A DNA stretch of 64,000 nt, taken from Streptomyces sp. NBC_00285 (GTDB lineage: Bacteria; Actinomycetota; Actinomycetes; Streptomycetales; Streptomycetaceae). A program made the position numbers and the translations under genes. Below the pieces are notes generated by a model, which was not told the origin of the DNA, ran no database searches, and was given only the letters and a program-made list of their open reading frames with translations. This document shows positions 41,821-50,581 of the stretch, piece by piece; position 1 is the first letter of the stretch, and the number at the start of each line of letters is the position of its first letter. The stretch is taken from assembly GCF_036174265.1 (NCBI RefSeq), contig NZ_CP108055.1, forward strand, positions 8,990,001 to 9,054,000, written 5' to 3'.

Positions 41821-42567
41821 ATGTCCCCGCACGTCCTGATCCTCGGCGGCACCACCGAGGCCCGCGAACTGGCCGCACAGCTCGCGGCCCGCCCGGGTAC
41901 GCGGGTCACGACCTCCCTCGCGGGGCGTGTGACCCGGCCGGGGGCGATCGCGGGGGAGGTACGGATCGGGGGCTTCGGCGGGGCGCAGGGGCTGGCCGAG
42001 TGGCTGCGCCACGAACACGTCGACGCCCTGGTCGACGCCACGCACCCCTTCGCCCGCACGATCACCGCCCATGCCGCGCAGGCGGCGGAGGCGACCGGCC
42101 TGCCCTCGGTGGTGCTGCGCCGCCCGGGCTGGCGGCCCGGACCGAAGGACCGCTGGCATCCGGTCGGCTCCCTCGACGAGGCCGCGCGGGCACTGCCGGG
42201 CCTCGGCCGGCGGGTGTTCCTCACCACGGGCCGCATGGAGCTCGCCGCCTTCGCCCACCTCACCGGCCTGCACTTCCTCGTACGGTCGGTGGAGCCGCCC
42301 GAGCCGCCGATGCCCCCGCACACTGAAGTGCTCCTGGCCCGCGGCCCGTTCACGGTGGCCGACGAGTCGAGGCTCCTGCGGGAGCACTGCATCGACGTCC
42401 TGGTGACCAAGGACAGCGGGGGAGCGGCGACGTCCGCCAAACTCACGGCCGCCCGTGAACTGGCCCTGCCCGTGGTGGTCGTACGCCGACCACCCCTCCC
42501 GGACGGGACGACAGCCGTGCCCGACGTGGCAGCGGCAGTGCAGTGGCTGGGCGACAGCGTGTCGTGA
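41821..42567 (+). CDS. cobK: Precorrin-6A reductase
   Basis: A 248-residue enzyme of the CobK family, reducing precorrin-6A to precorrin-6B with NADPH in aerobic cobalamin synthesis. Motifs: H-V-L-I-L-G-G-T-T-E-A-R-E-L-A near the start, D-A-T-H-P-F-A, and V-T-K-D-S-G-G near residue 198. The ATG at 41821 is preceded by TACGCT with seven bases between and no ribosome site, pointing to a leaderless mRNA. The cobF gene lies 2 kb away on the other strand; the rest of the pathway is not in the window. Confidence 0.9.
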   Translation: MSPHVLILGGTTEARELAAQLAARPGTRVTTSLAGRVTRPGAIAGEVRIGGFGGAQGLAEWLRHEHVDALVDATHPFARTITAHAAQAAEATGLPSVVLRRPGWRPGPKDRWHPVGSLDEAARALPGLGRRVFLTTGRMELAAFAHLTGLHFLVRSVEPPEPPMPPHTEVLLARGPFTVADESRLLREHCIDVLVTKDSGGAATSAKLTAARELALPVVVVRRPPLPDGTTAVPDVAAAVQWLGDSVS

Positions 42568-42589
42568 CGCAGCCCCCCCGTGCGAGGCG

Positions 42590-44698
42590 TCATGACGTCG
42601 TGCTGCCGGTCAACTCCTTCGACCGCTGCGGCAGTCCGCTGTTGAGGTCCTCCACCAGGAGCCGCTTGGCGATCGTGTCCACGGCGGCCCGCAGGTCCGT
42701 GCCCGACGGCCGGCCGAGGTCCCGCTGAACGCGTTCCGCCAGCCAGGAGCCCCACGCCTCACCGATGACCCGGGCCTCGCGCGCCCCTGCCCCGGTGTGC
42801 GAGAGCAGGTTGCCGTCGCGGGTCAGATAGCCCTCCTCGACCATCCGGTCGAAGACCGGCAGCAGCACCTCGGGAGGCAGTTGGCGGCGCGCGGCGATCA
42901 TGCCGAGACTGGCATGGCCGACCATCCGCGTGTGCAGTTCCACCTGCATCACGGCCCAGGCCCCGGCGACATCGAGCCGCGTGTCCGAGTCCGTCATGAT
43001 CCGGTGCACGGTACTGCGGTCCGCACCGCCGAGGATCTTCGCCACGGTGGTCTCCAGCACCCGCTGCGAGTCCGCGCCGGACGGCGACGCGAACCCCTCG
43101 CCCAGGTCGGTCGAACCGGCCCGCGCGCTGTCGCGCAACTGGACCTGCTTGAGGAACAGGGCGACGACGAAGCCCAGGCCGGCCACCGGCACGGTCCACA
43201 GGAAGACGGTCTGGATCGTGTCGGCGTACGCGTCGATGATCGGCGCGGCGACCGCCGACGGGAGCCCGTGCAGGCCGTCCGGGCTGGTCGCCGCTCTGGT
43301 GAGGGTGGCCAGGTCCGCGCCGCCGCCCGCCTGCGCCGCGGAGGCGATGCCGTCCTTGAGATGGGAGGTCAGGGAGTTGGTGTAGATCGTGCCGAAGACC
43401 GCGGTGCCGAAGGAACTGCCCAGCGTACGGAAGAAGGTGACGCCCGACGTCGCGGTGCCGAGGTCGGCGTACTCGACCGTGTTCTGCACGGCGATCGTCA
43501 GGACCTGCATGCACAGCCCGATCCCGGCGCCGAGCACGAACATGTACAGCGACTCCAGCCAGGCCCCGGTGGACGGCCCCATCAGGGACATCAGGAACAG
43601 CCCGAACCCCATCACCAGGGAGCCCGCGATCGGGAAGAGCCGGTAGTGCCCGGTCTTGCTGACCACGTTGCCGCTCACGACGGACGCGATGAGCAGGCCG
43701 ACCACCATGGGCAGGGTCCGCACGCCCGAGACCGTCGCCGAGTCACCGTCGACGTACTGCAGATAGGTGGGCAGATACGTCATCGCGCCCAGCATCGCGA
43801 AGCCCACGATGAAGCTGAGGATCGAGCAGACCGTGAACACCGGGTTCGCGAACAGCCGCATCGGCAGCATCGGTTCGGCCGCCCGGGTCTCCACCCAGCA
43901 GAACAGCCCCAGCGCGACCGTGCCGCCGACGAACAGGCCGACGATGACGCCGGAACCCCACGCGTACTCGTTGCCTCCCCAACTCGTCGCCAGGATCAGG
44001 GAGCTGGCACCCAGCGCGACGAACGCGATGCCCAGATAGTCGATGACGGGCCGCACGGCCGACTTCACCACAGGGATGGTGCGCGCGGCAGCGAAGACCA
44101 CGACGACCGCGATCGGGACGTTGACGTAGAACGCCCAGCGCCAGGTCAGATGGTCGGTGAACAGTCCGCCCAGCAACGGCCCGATGACCGTGGCCACCCC
44201 GAACACGGCACCGATGGCGCCCTGGTACTTGCCGCGCTCACGCAGCGGGATGACGTCGGCGATCAGTGCCATCGCCGTCACCATCAGACCGCCCGCACCG
44301 ACGCCCTGCATCGCCCGCCAGGCGATCAGCAGCGACATGTTGGACGCGAGCCCGCACAGGAACGAACCCGTGATGAACACGATCGCCGAGACCTGGAAGA
44401 CCACCTTGCGGCCGAACAGGTCACCGAACTTGCCGACCAGCACGGTCGCGACGGTCTCGGCGAGGAGGTACGAGGTCACGACCCACGACATGTGCTCGGC
44501 GCCGCCGAGATCCGACACGATCGTCGGGAGCGCGGTGCCCACGATGGTCTGGTCGAGGGCGGCGAGCAGCATCCCCAGCATGATCGTCACGAAGACGACG
44601 TTGCGACGCCGGGCGTCCAGCACGGGCGGTTGGGAGGCGGCGGGCGGTGCGGTTTCCGCGGCGACTGTCACAAGGGCACGATCACACCGCTGGGCCAT
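42590..44698 (-). CDS. DHA2-type MFS exporter with long C-terminal domain
   Basis: A 702-residue transporter. Residues to about 510 form the 14-helix DHA2 drug/H+ antiporter, with motif A-like G-D-L-F-G-R-K and the antiporter motif C-like region GPLLGGL. After that comes a soluble tail of about 190 residues with a predicted winged-helix-like segment ([21 protein letters not shown]). The tail is much longer than in common DHA2 pumps and may regulate transport. Start at ATG 44698 is uncertain; a GTG nine codons later is possible. Substrate unknown. It lies 30 bp after cobF on the same strand. Confidence 0.87.
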   Translation of the reverse strand: MAQRCDRALVTVAAETAPPAASQPPVLDARRRNVVFVTIMLGMLLAALDQTIVGTALPTIVSDLGGAEHMSWVVTSYLLAETVATVLVGKFGDLFGRKVVFQVSAIVFITGSFLCGLASNMSLLIAWRAMQGVGAGGLMVTAMALIADVIPLRERGKYQGAIGAVFGVATVIGPLLGGLFTDHLTWRWAFYVNVPIAVVVVFAAARTIPVVKSAVRPVIDYLGIAFVALGASSLILATSWGGNEYAWGSGVIVGLFVGGTVALGLFCWVETRAAEPMLPMRLFANPVFTVCSILSFIVGFAMLGAMTYLPTYLQYVDGDSATVSGVRTLPMVVGLLIASVVSGNVVSKTGHYRLFPIAGSLVMGFGLFLMSLMGPSTGAWLESLYMFVLGAGIGLCMQVLTIAVQNTVEYADLGTATSGVTFFRTLGSSFGTAVFGTIYTNSLTSHLKDGIASAAQAGGGADLATLTRAATSPDGLHGLPSAVAAPIIDAYADTIQTVFLWTVPVAGLGFVVALFLKQVQLRDSARAGSTDLGEGFASPSGADSQRVLETTVAKILGGADRSTVHRIMTDSDTRLDVAGAWAVMQVELHTRMVGHASLGMIAARRQLPPEVLLPVFDRMVEEGYLTRDGNLLSHTGAGAREARVIGEAWGSWLAERVQRDLGRPSGTDLRAAVDTIAKRLLVEDLNSGLPQRSKELTGSTTS

Positions 44699-44728
44699 CC
44701 GTGCATGCCGGGCGGTCCAGCCGGGTGG

Positions 44729-45502
44729 CTACCCCCGTCGCGGGTTACGGCGCAGCAGATACGTGTCCATGATCCAGCCCTTGCGCTCCCGGGCCTCGGC
44801 CCGCAGCCGCTCGATCCGGGGCGCGGCCTCGGCGATCGGTCCGGAGGCCAGGATCTCGTCCGGCGTGCCGATGTAGGCACCCCAGTAGATGTCGATGTCC
44901 TCATCGGCGTACGCCCGGAAGGCCTGGTGGGCGTCGAGCATCACCACCACGTCGTCCACGCCCTCGGGGAAGCCCTCGGCGAGACGCCGGCCGGTGGTGA
45001 TCTGGACGGGCCGGGCGACCCGGTTCAGACCGGTGCGGTGCCGGGCGACGAGCGCCGACACACTGCTGATCCCCGGCACGACGTCGTACGCGAAGGACAC
45101 CGAGCCCCGCTCCAGGATCTCCTCCAGAACGCCCAGCGTGCTGTCGTACAGCGCAGGGTCCCCCCACACCAGGAACGCGCCGCTCTCCTCCTCGCCCAGC
45201 TCCTCCGTGATCAGCCGCTCGTAGATGTCGGCGCGGGCGCTGCGCCAGTCCCCGACGGCGGGGGAGTACGCGGTGCCGTCCGCACCGCGGTCCCGCTCCG
45301 GGTCGCGGGCCTCGACCACGCGGTACGACCCCTCGGGCAGGTGCGCGTCGAGCATGTCCCGGCGCAACCGCGTCAGGTCGCTCTTCACCTCGCCCTTGTC
45401 CAGGACGAAGAACACGTCCGTGCTTCGCAGCACCCGGACCGCCTGGAGGGTCAGCTGCTCGGGGTCGCCCGCGCCGATACCGATGACATGAATCTTTCGC
45501 AC
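44729..45502 (-). CDS. cobF: Precorrin-6A synthase (deacetylating)
   Basis: A 258-residue SAM-dependent methyltransferase of the CobF family, acting at C-1 with loss of acetate in aerobic B12 synthesis. Motifs of the tetrapyrrole methylase fold: H-V-I-G-I-G-A-G-D-P, V-W-G-D-P-A-L-Y-D-S, V-V-P-G-I-S-S-V-S-A. The GTG at 45502 gives the family N-terminus; CAGACT six bases before it is a weak leaderless -10. Converges with no gene; cobK is on the other strand across the MFS gene. Confidence 0.9.
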   Translation of the reverse strand: MRKIHVIGIGAGDPEQLTLQAVRVLRSTDVFFVLDKGEVKSDLTRLRRDMLDAHLPEGSYRVVEARDPERDRGADGTAYSPAVGDWRSARADIYERLITEELGEEESGAFLVWGDPALYDSTLGVLEEILERGSVSFAYDVVPGISSVSALVARHRTGLNRVARPVQITTGRRLAEGFPEGVDDVVVMLDAHQAFRAYADEDIDIYWGAYIGTPDEILASGPIAEAAPRIERLRAEARERKGWIMDTYLLRRNPRRG

Positions 45503-45608
45503 ACCCCGAGTCTGCCGCACACCACTGACAGCGCGTGCACCGCGTCCTTCGGCGCCGTTCGCGAGGCTGGGGCGTGCCCCTTCAGCGAGGTGCCCGCGCC
45601 CACCGGCA

Positions 45609-46124
45609 CTATCCCCGCAGCCGCGGTGCCCATGCCGTCGCGTCGATGCCCGCGGCGGTGTCCTCCACGGATTGCGCGAGCCGCAGGGCCCAGTCGGTCA
45701 GCCCGGTGAGGTCCATCCCATGAGGCCGCGCCTGCCCGGTCTGCGAAATCCACTCCTCCAGAGCCCCGGCGCCCCGCCGCAGCAGCCGCGCACCGCCCGT
45801 GACGTTCCCGCGTCCCGCGTGGGTCAGCCCCACGGCGAGCTGGGCCAGGCCCCGCCACAGACCGCGCTCCCCGTCCGGGCCCGACTTCCAGGCGTCCTCG
45901 AAGACCTCGTGCGCATGGAACGGACGCCCGGCGTCGAGCAGCTCCTGGGCCTCGGCCACGGTCTCCCGCGGGCCGCGCACCACGCCCTCCGGCTGCCGGG
46001 CGACGCCGTCGGCGCCGTAGGGCAGGGGCCGCCCGAGCCCGTCACGGGGCCGGGCGTTGCGCGCCCGCCCCTCACTGTCCCGGTCCCGCCCGTCCGCCTG
46101 CCGTCCTGACGATGTACTGGCCAT
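45609..46124 (-). CDS. DUF309 domain protein
   Basis: A 171-residue protein ending in a DUF309 domain: E-L-L-D-A-G-R-P-F-H-A-H-E-V-F-E-D-A-W-K, then Q-L-A-V-G-L-T-H-A-G-R-G. The His-x-x-x-x-Glu-x-x-W pattern is typical and may bind metal, but no activity is known. The N-terminal 50 residues are Arg/Gly-rich and disordered. It is alone, between cobF and the tRNA gene. Confidence 0.85.
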   Translation of the reverse strand: MASTSSGRQADGRDRDSEGRARNARPRDGLGRPLPYGADGVARQPEGVVRGPRETVAEAQELLDAGRPFHAHEVFEDAWKSGPDGERGLWRGLAQLAVGLTHAGRGNVTGGARLLRRGAGALEEWISQTGQARPHGMDLTGLTDWALRLAQSVEDTAAGIDATAWAPRLRG

Positions 46125-46218
46125 ACGTCGATTGTCGCGCGCCCGGTGCCCACGTTCGTCCGGCCCCCGACGTGGGGTAAAGTTCCGTACGCGTGTCCCC
46201 GGTACATCCCGGGGCAGC

Positions 46219-46333
<115 letters not shown>

Positions 46334-46464
46334 GCCCTTTTCGTGTGCCCGGTGCCCTCGCGGTCGTCCTCCGCCCGATGTCTCGGGCCAGGCGGCAACC
46401 TCGCCGGAGCCGACGGCGACCTATGGGCGAACCTTCGGATGACGGACGACCTGAGGATCCCCCC

Positions 46465-47511
46465 ATGACCGACACCGAAAAAACCGAACCCTCCGGATTG
46501 GGGCGGCGCAGCGTGCTGCTCGGCGCGGCGGCCGGCGCGGGCGCGCTCGCCCTGGGCGCCGGCCCCCTGGCGACCCCGGCGCAGGCCGCCTCCTTCGTCA
46601 GGGGCGCCGACGTCAGCTGGCTGCCGCAGATGGAGGCACAGGGCTACTACTGGAACAACAGCGCCGGAGTGCGGCAGGATCCGTTCACCGTCCTCAAGGG
46701 GTACGGCATCACCGCGATCAGCCTGCGGACCTGGGTCAACCCCTCCAGCGACCCGGCCAACGGGCACTGCTCCATCGAGGAGACCGCCCAGCTGGCGAAA
46801 CGGGCCAAGGACGCCGGAATGCAGGTCCTCGTCGGCTTCCACTTCGGCGACACCTGGAACTCCGTCGGCGTGCAGAACCCGCCCGCGGCGTGGGCGAACA
46901 TGACCTACAGCCAGATGCTCGACGCCATGTACGACTACGTGTACCACTCGTGCAACGTTATCAAGTACTACGGCGTGACACCGGCCTGGGTGAAGATCGG
47001 CAACGAGAGCAACTCCGGTATCTGCAGGCCGGTCGGCAGTGTCAGCCGCCCCGCTCAGATGACGGGCCTGCTGAACGCCGCGTACGACATGTCCAAGCAG
47101 GCATTCCCCAGCACCCCGGTGCTGGTGCACCTGGCGCAGCCGCAGAACCTCACCGGCATCCAGACCTTCCTCAACGCCTACCGGGACAACGGCGGACGGT
47201 GGGACATCACCGGCCTGTCCTCCTACGCGCAGGGCGGCAACGTGCCGGGCGTGCTGGCCAACATGCGGACCATCCAGTCGAGTTACGGCAAGCCCGTCAT
47301 GCAGGTCGAGTACGGCGGCCCGGTGGGCAAGCCCGCCCAGGTGCGTGACTCGCTGCGGGCGTTCATCACCGGGCTGCAGGGCTTCGGCGGCCTCGGCACC
47401 TTCTTCTGGGAGCCCGAGGGCTACCCCTCCTTCAACAACTACAACAGCTCGGCCTGGGACGAGAGCACGCGGCGGCCCACGGCGGCCATGGACGGATTCC
47501 TCGGCGCATGA
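46465..47511 (+). CDS. Secreted GH53 endo-beta-1,4-galactanase
   Basis: A 348-residue TIM-barrel enzyme with a Tat signal peptide (GRRSVLLGAAAGAGALALG, cleavage near A-Q-A-A). GH53 enzymes hydrolyse the beta-1,4-galactan of type I arabinogalactan. The acid/base Glu is in WVKIGNESNSG and the nucleophile Glu in VMQVEYGG. ATG at 46465 with GAGGA upstream; a longer start at 46423 has no advantage. It directly follows tRNA-Pro copy 2 and precedes a pectate lyase, forming a two-gene pectin side-chain unit. Confidence 0.9.
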   Translation: MTDTEKTEPSGLGRRSVLLGAAAGAGALALGAGPLATPAQAASFVRGADVSWLPQMEAQGYYWNNSAGVRQDPFTVLKGYGITAISLRTWVNPSSDPANGHCSIEETAQLAKRAKDAGMQVLVGFHFGDTWNSVGVQNPPAAWANMTYSQMLDAMYDYVYHSCNVIKYYGVTPAWVKIGNESNSGICRPVGSVSRPAQMTGLLNAAYDMSKQAFPSTPVLVHLAQPQNLTGIQTFLNAYRDNGGRWDITGLSSYAQGGNVPGVLANMRTIQSSYGKPVMQVEYGGPVGKPAQVRDSLRAFITGLQGFGGLGTFFWEPEGYPSFNNYNSSAWDESTRRPTAAMDGFLGA

Positions 47512-47525
47512 ACACGGAGGCAACG

Positions 47526-48866
47526 ATGAGCTCTGCCCAGCGTGCCGGGCGGGCCCTGCTGATCACGGCGGTCGCCCTGAGCCCCTTCACGATCCCGGCC
47601 GGTTCGGCGGCCGTGAGCGACGCGGCGGCCGCGACCGCCTACTACGTCGCCCCGGGCGGCAGCGACAGCGCCGCAGGAACACAGTCCGCTCCCTGGGCGA
47701 CGATCGCCCACGCGCAGGCCGCCGTCCAGCCCGGCGACACCGTGTACCTGCGGGGCGGCACCTACCGCTACACCAAGGCGAACAGCACCTGCACGAGCCA
47801 GACGGCCAGGGTGGACGCCATCACCCTGAACAGGAGCGGCAGTTCGGGCAGCCCGATCCGCTACTGGGCCTACCCCGGAGAGAAACCGGTCTTCGACTTC
47901 TCGGGGATGACGGACGACTGCCGGATCAAGGGCTTCGACGTCACCGGCAGCTGGATCCACCTCAAGGGCCTGGAGGTCACCGGGGTACGGCAGAACAACA
48001 ACCTCAACCACGAGTCCTGGGGCATCTGGATCTCGGGCAGCAACAACACCTTCGAGCAGATCGACACCCACCACCACATGGGCCCCGGCCTGTTCATCCA
48101 GAGCGGCGGCAACAACCTCGTCCTCAACTCCGACTCGCACGACAACTACGACACCAACTCCTCGAACGGGGCAGGGGAGAACGCCGACGGATTCGGTGCG
48201 CACATCCCGGCCGGCAATCCCGGCAACGTGTTCCGGGGCTGCCGCGCGTGGTGGAACGCCGACGACGGCTTCGACCTCATCAGCGCCTACTCGTCCGTGA
48301 CCATCGAGAACTCCTGGGCGTGGCGCAACGGGTACAAACCGGAAACGACCACGGCGGCCGGCAACGGAACCGGCTTCAAAGCGGGTGGCTACGGGGGCGT
48401 CTACGACGCCGGCGCCGTCAAGCACACCGTCCGCACGTCGGTGGCCTTCCTCAACAGGGCGTCGGGCTTCTACGCCAACCACCATCCGGTCGCCAACGAC
48501 TATTTCAACAACACGGGTTACGGCAATCACCCCGACTTCAACATGCTGGGGATCGACTCGGCCGGCGCCGCTGTCGGCCGGGGCAACCTGCGCAACAACC
48601 TCGCCTACACCGGCACGCTGACGTCGAACATGACCGGCACGAGCGCCGCGAACAACTCCTGGAACCTGGGAGTCGCTCTGTCCGACGCGCAGTTCCAGAG
48701 CGTGTCGACGTCCGGCTGGGACGCGGCCCGCCAGGCCGACGGCAGCCTGCCCGTGCTGCCCGCCCTGCGCCCCGCGGTGAACGGCACCCTGATCGACAAG
48801 GGCATCGGTGTCGGCCTGCCGTACCGGGGACAGGCGCCCGATCTCGGCGCCTTCGAGGTCTCATGA
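47526..48866 (+). CDS. Secreted PL9 pectate lyase
   Basis: A 446-residue right-handed parallel beta-helix protein with a Sec signal peptide (GRALLITAVALSPFTIPAG). The sequence A-Y-Y-V-A-P-G-G-S-D-S-A-A-G-T starting the mature part and repeated N-N-T-F/N-L-V-L/T-I-E-N turns are typical of PL9, which cleaves polygalacturonate by Lys-assisted beta-elimination with Ca2+. The ATG at 47526 has GGAGG five bases upstream; another ATG at 47508 overlaps the galactanase stop. Part of the same operon. Confidence 0.87.
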   Translation: MSSAQRAGRALLITAVALSPFTIPAGSAAVSDAAAATAYYVAPGGSDSAAGTQSAPWATIAHAQAAVQPGDTVYLRGGTYRYTKANSTCTSQTARVDAITLNRSGSSGSPIRYWAYPGEKPVFDFSGMTDDCRIKGFDVTGSWIHLKGLEVTGVRQNNNLNHESWGIWISGSNNTFEQIDTHHHMGPGLFIQSGGNNLVLNSDSHDNYDTNSSNGAGENADGFGAHIPAGNPGNVFRGCRAWWNADDGFDLISAYSSVTIENSWAWRNGYKPETTTAAGNGTGFKAGGYGGVYDAGAVKHTVRTSVAFLNRASGFYANHHPVANDYFNNTGYGNHPDFNMLGIDSAGAAVGRGNLRNNLAYTGTLTSNMTGTSAANNSWNLGVALSDAQFQSVSTSGWDAARQADGSLPVLPALRPAVNGTLIDKGIGVGLPYRGQAPDLGAFEVS

Positions 48867-48912
48867 TCCGAGGTCCGATGACGTGAGTGCCTGCCGTGTG
48901 CGGCGGTCCCGG

Positions 48913-50469
48913 TCAGGGCTGTCGGCCGGTGCCGAAGTTGCTGCCGGTCACCTCGCCGTCCTCCGTGATCGCCGCCGCGACGCACCGGAAGACCCGCAGT
49001 CCCTCGGACCACTGGGTGGCGGACGGCGGAATGATGTCCACGTTCCATTCGGCGGCGGCCCTCGCGCCGGCGGCGTTCATGGACCGCTTCCTGACCTGCT
49101 GCGAGCACAGCGCCTTGACGTCGGGATGCCTGATGAGGTCCCGTGCGTTGTTCGTCGTCCCGTCCGAGGGCAGCGGGGCGACGGCGAACGTCTCCCACAC
49201 ATGGCTGGTGTGGCAGTCCGCGGCGCTCACGGTGACGCTGCCCGAGATGTCGGTGATGCCGCTCCAGCACTCCGGTGTGAGGACACACCGCCCGCCGACG
49301 CCCTCGACCCCGGCGGCGGGGCAGTCCTCCGTGGTCGTCGCCACACCGCCGAAGGCGGCCTTCTTGTCGGAGGCGGCCCGGCCGGAGCCGCCGGACGGGG
49401 TCCCGGTCGCCGAGGCAGGGGGCGAGGTGACCGTCTGCCGGTTCTCGTGGACGACCACCGAGACGGACACCGTCACCGAGACCGCCACCGCGGCGAGCCC
49501 GGCGACCAGCCACGGCCGCCGCCCCCTCGCCTCACCCACGGTCGGCGCCCCGGACGGCACCGGCGGCACGGTGTCGTGAGCGGCCCGCGGATACGGCGAC
49601 GCGGGCGCATCCCGGTGTGCGGGGACCGTGCTCACGGTCGGGCCGCCGGCCAGGTCCACCGCGGCCAGGGCGTCGCGCAGCACCGCGGCGTCCTGGATGC
49701 GCTGCGCGGGATCCGCCGCCAGGGCGTGCCGCAGCACCTCGTTCAGCGGGTGCGGTACCCCGGGCAGGTCGGGGTAGGGCCAGGTGTGCCGCACGATCAG
49801 TTCGGCGAGGCTGAGCTGGCCGCCGTCCTGGGGGTAGTGGGGCGGGCGGCCGAGCAGGAGGGCGTAGACCGTCGCCGCGAGCGCGTACACGTCGCCGGCG
49901 GTTGAGGGTTCGGCCAGGTGGAACGCCTCCGGCGGTGCGTAGGCGGGGGTGAGGGCCTCTCGGGTGACCGACAGTTCGCGGTCGGGCCGGGGCATGGCCG
50001 CGAGCCCGAAGTCGGCCAGGGCGACACCGCCGTACCGGTTGACCAGGATGTTGCCGGGCTTGATGTCACGGTGCAGCACGCCGGCGGCATGGGCCGCGGC
50101 GACCGCGTCGGCTATGCCCACGCCGATGTCCCGTGCCTCCTTGAGGGGCAGCGGGCCGTGCCGGTGGAGGCGGTCGCCCAGGGAGCCGCCCGGGCACAGC
50201 TCCAGCACCATGTAGGGGCGGTTGTCGGCGAGCACCCCGGCGTCGTACACCGGGACCACGTGCGGGTGTCCGGACAGCTGCCCGGCCGCGGTGACCTCCC
50301 GCAGGAATCGCTGCCGGTCCCGGGGTGAGGCCAGCACCCTGCTGTCGACCTTGAGCGCCACCTCCCGGCCCACGGCGAGCTGCTGCGCCCGGTACACCGT
50401 GGCGAAACCGCCCTGGCCCAGGGCTTCCTGGATCGTGTACCCCGACAGTTCCACGTCGTCGAACCGCAT
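48913..50469 (-). CDS. Membrane Ser/Thr protein kinase
   Basis: A 518-residue PknB-type kinase. Kinase domain about residues 9-270: Gly loop G-Q-G-G-F-A, Lys in V-A-L-K-V, catalytic HRDIKPGN and DFG in ALADFGLA. A proline-rich linker leads to one membrane helix (W-L-V-A-G-L-A-A-V-A-V-S-V) near 330 and an extracellular tail with paired Cys and a D-C-H-T-S-H-V-W-E-T-F motif like the septum-formation domain. ATG 50469. The ligand is unknown. It converges on the pectate lyase gene. Confidence 0.9.
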   Translation of the reverse strand: MRFDDVELSGYTIQEALGQGGFATVYRAQQLAVGREVALKVDSRVLASPRDRQRFLREVTAAGQLSGHPHVVPVYDAGVLADNRPYMVLELCPGGSLGDRLHRHGPLPLKEARDIGVGIADAVAAAHAAGVLHRDIKPGNILVNRYGGVALADFGLAAMPRPDRELSVTREALTPAYAPPEAFHLAEPSTAGDVYALAATVYALLLGRPPHYPQDGGQLSLAELIVRHTWPYPDLPGVPHPLNEVLRHALAADPAQRIQDAAVLRDALAAVDLAGGPTVSTVPAHRDAPASPYPRAAHDTVPPVPSGAPTVGEARGRRPWLVAGLAAVAVSVTVSVSVVVHENRQTVTSPPASATGTPSGGSGRAASDKKAAFGGVATTTEDCPAAGVEGVGGRCVLTPECWSGITDISGSVTVSAADCHTSHVWETFAVAPLPSDGTTNNARDLIRHPDVKALCSQQVRKRSMNAAGARAAAEWNVDIIPPSATQWSEGLRVFRCVAAAITEDGEVTGSNFGTGRQP

Positions 50470-50581
50470 CGTGCCGTCAGCCCCCAGCGCAGACCACCCG
50501 CGGCAGAACATCCGCCCGGGGACGGCGCAGACTCTAACCCAGGGCTCCGACAGCGGTGCGAATTGCCCATGAGTGCGGGGG

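Noticed and set aside
42797..45709. 970-codon plus-strand open frame across the MFS and cobF genes
   Set aside because: Gln/His/Arg-rich low-complexity translation without domains, spanning two well-supported minus-strand genes.
46427..46440. GCGAACCTTCGGAT before the GH53 gene resembling the LacI operator
   Set aside because: Two bases shorter in each half with a different centre, and no promoter at the right distance; similarity may be chance, so I did not add this gene to the regulon.
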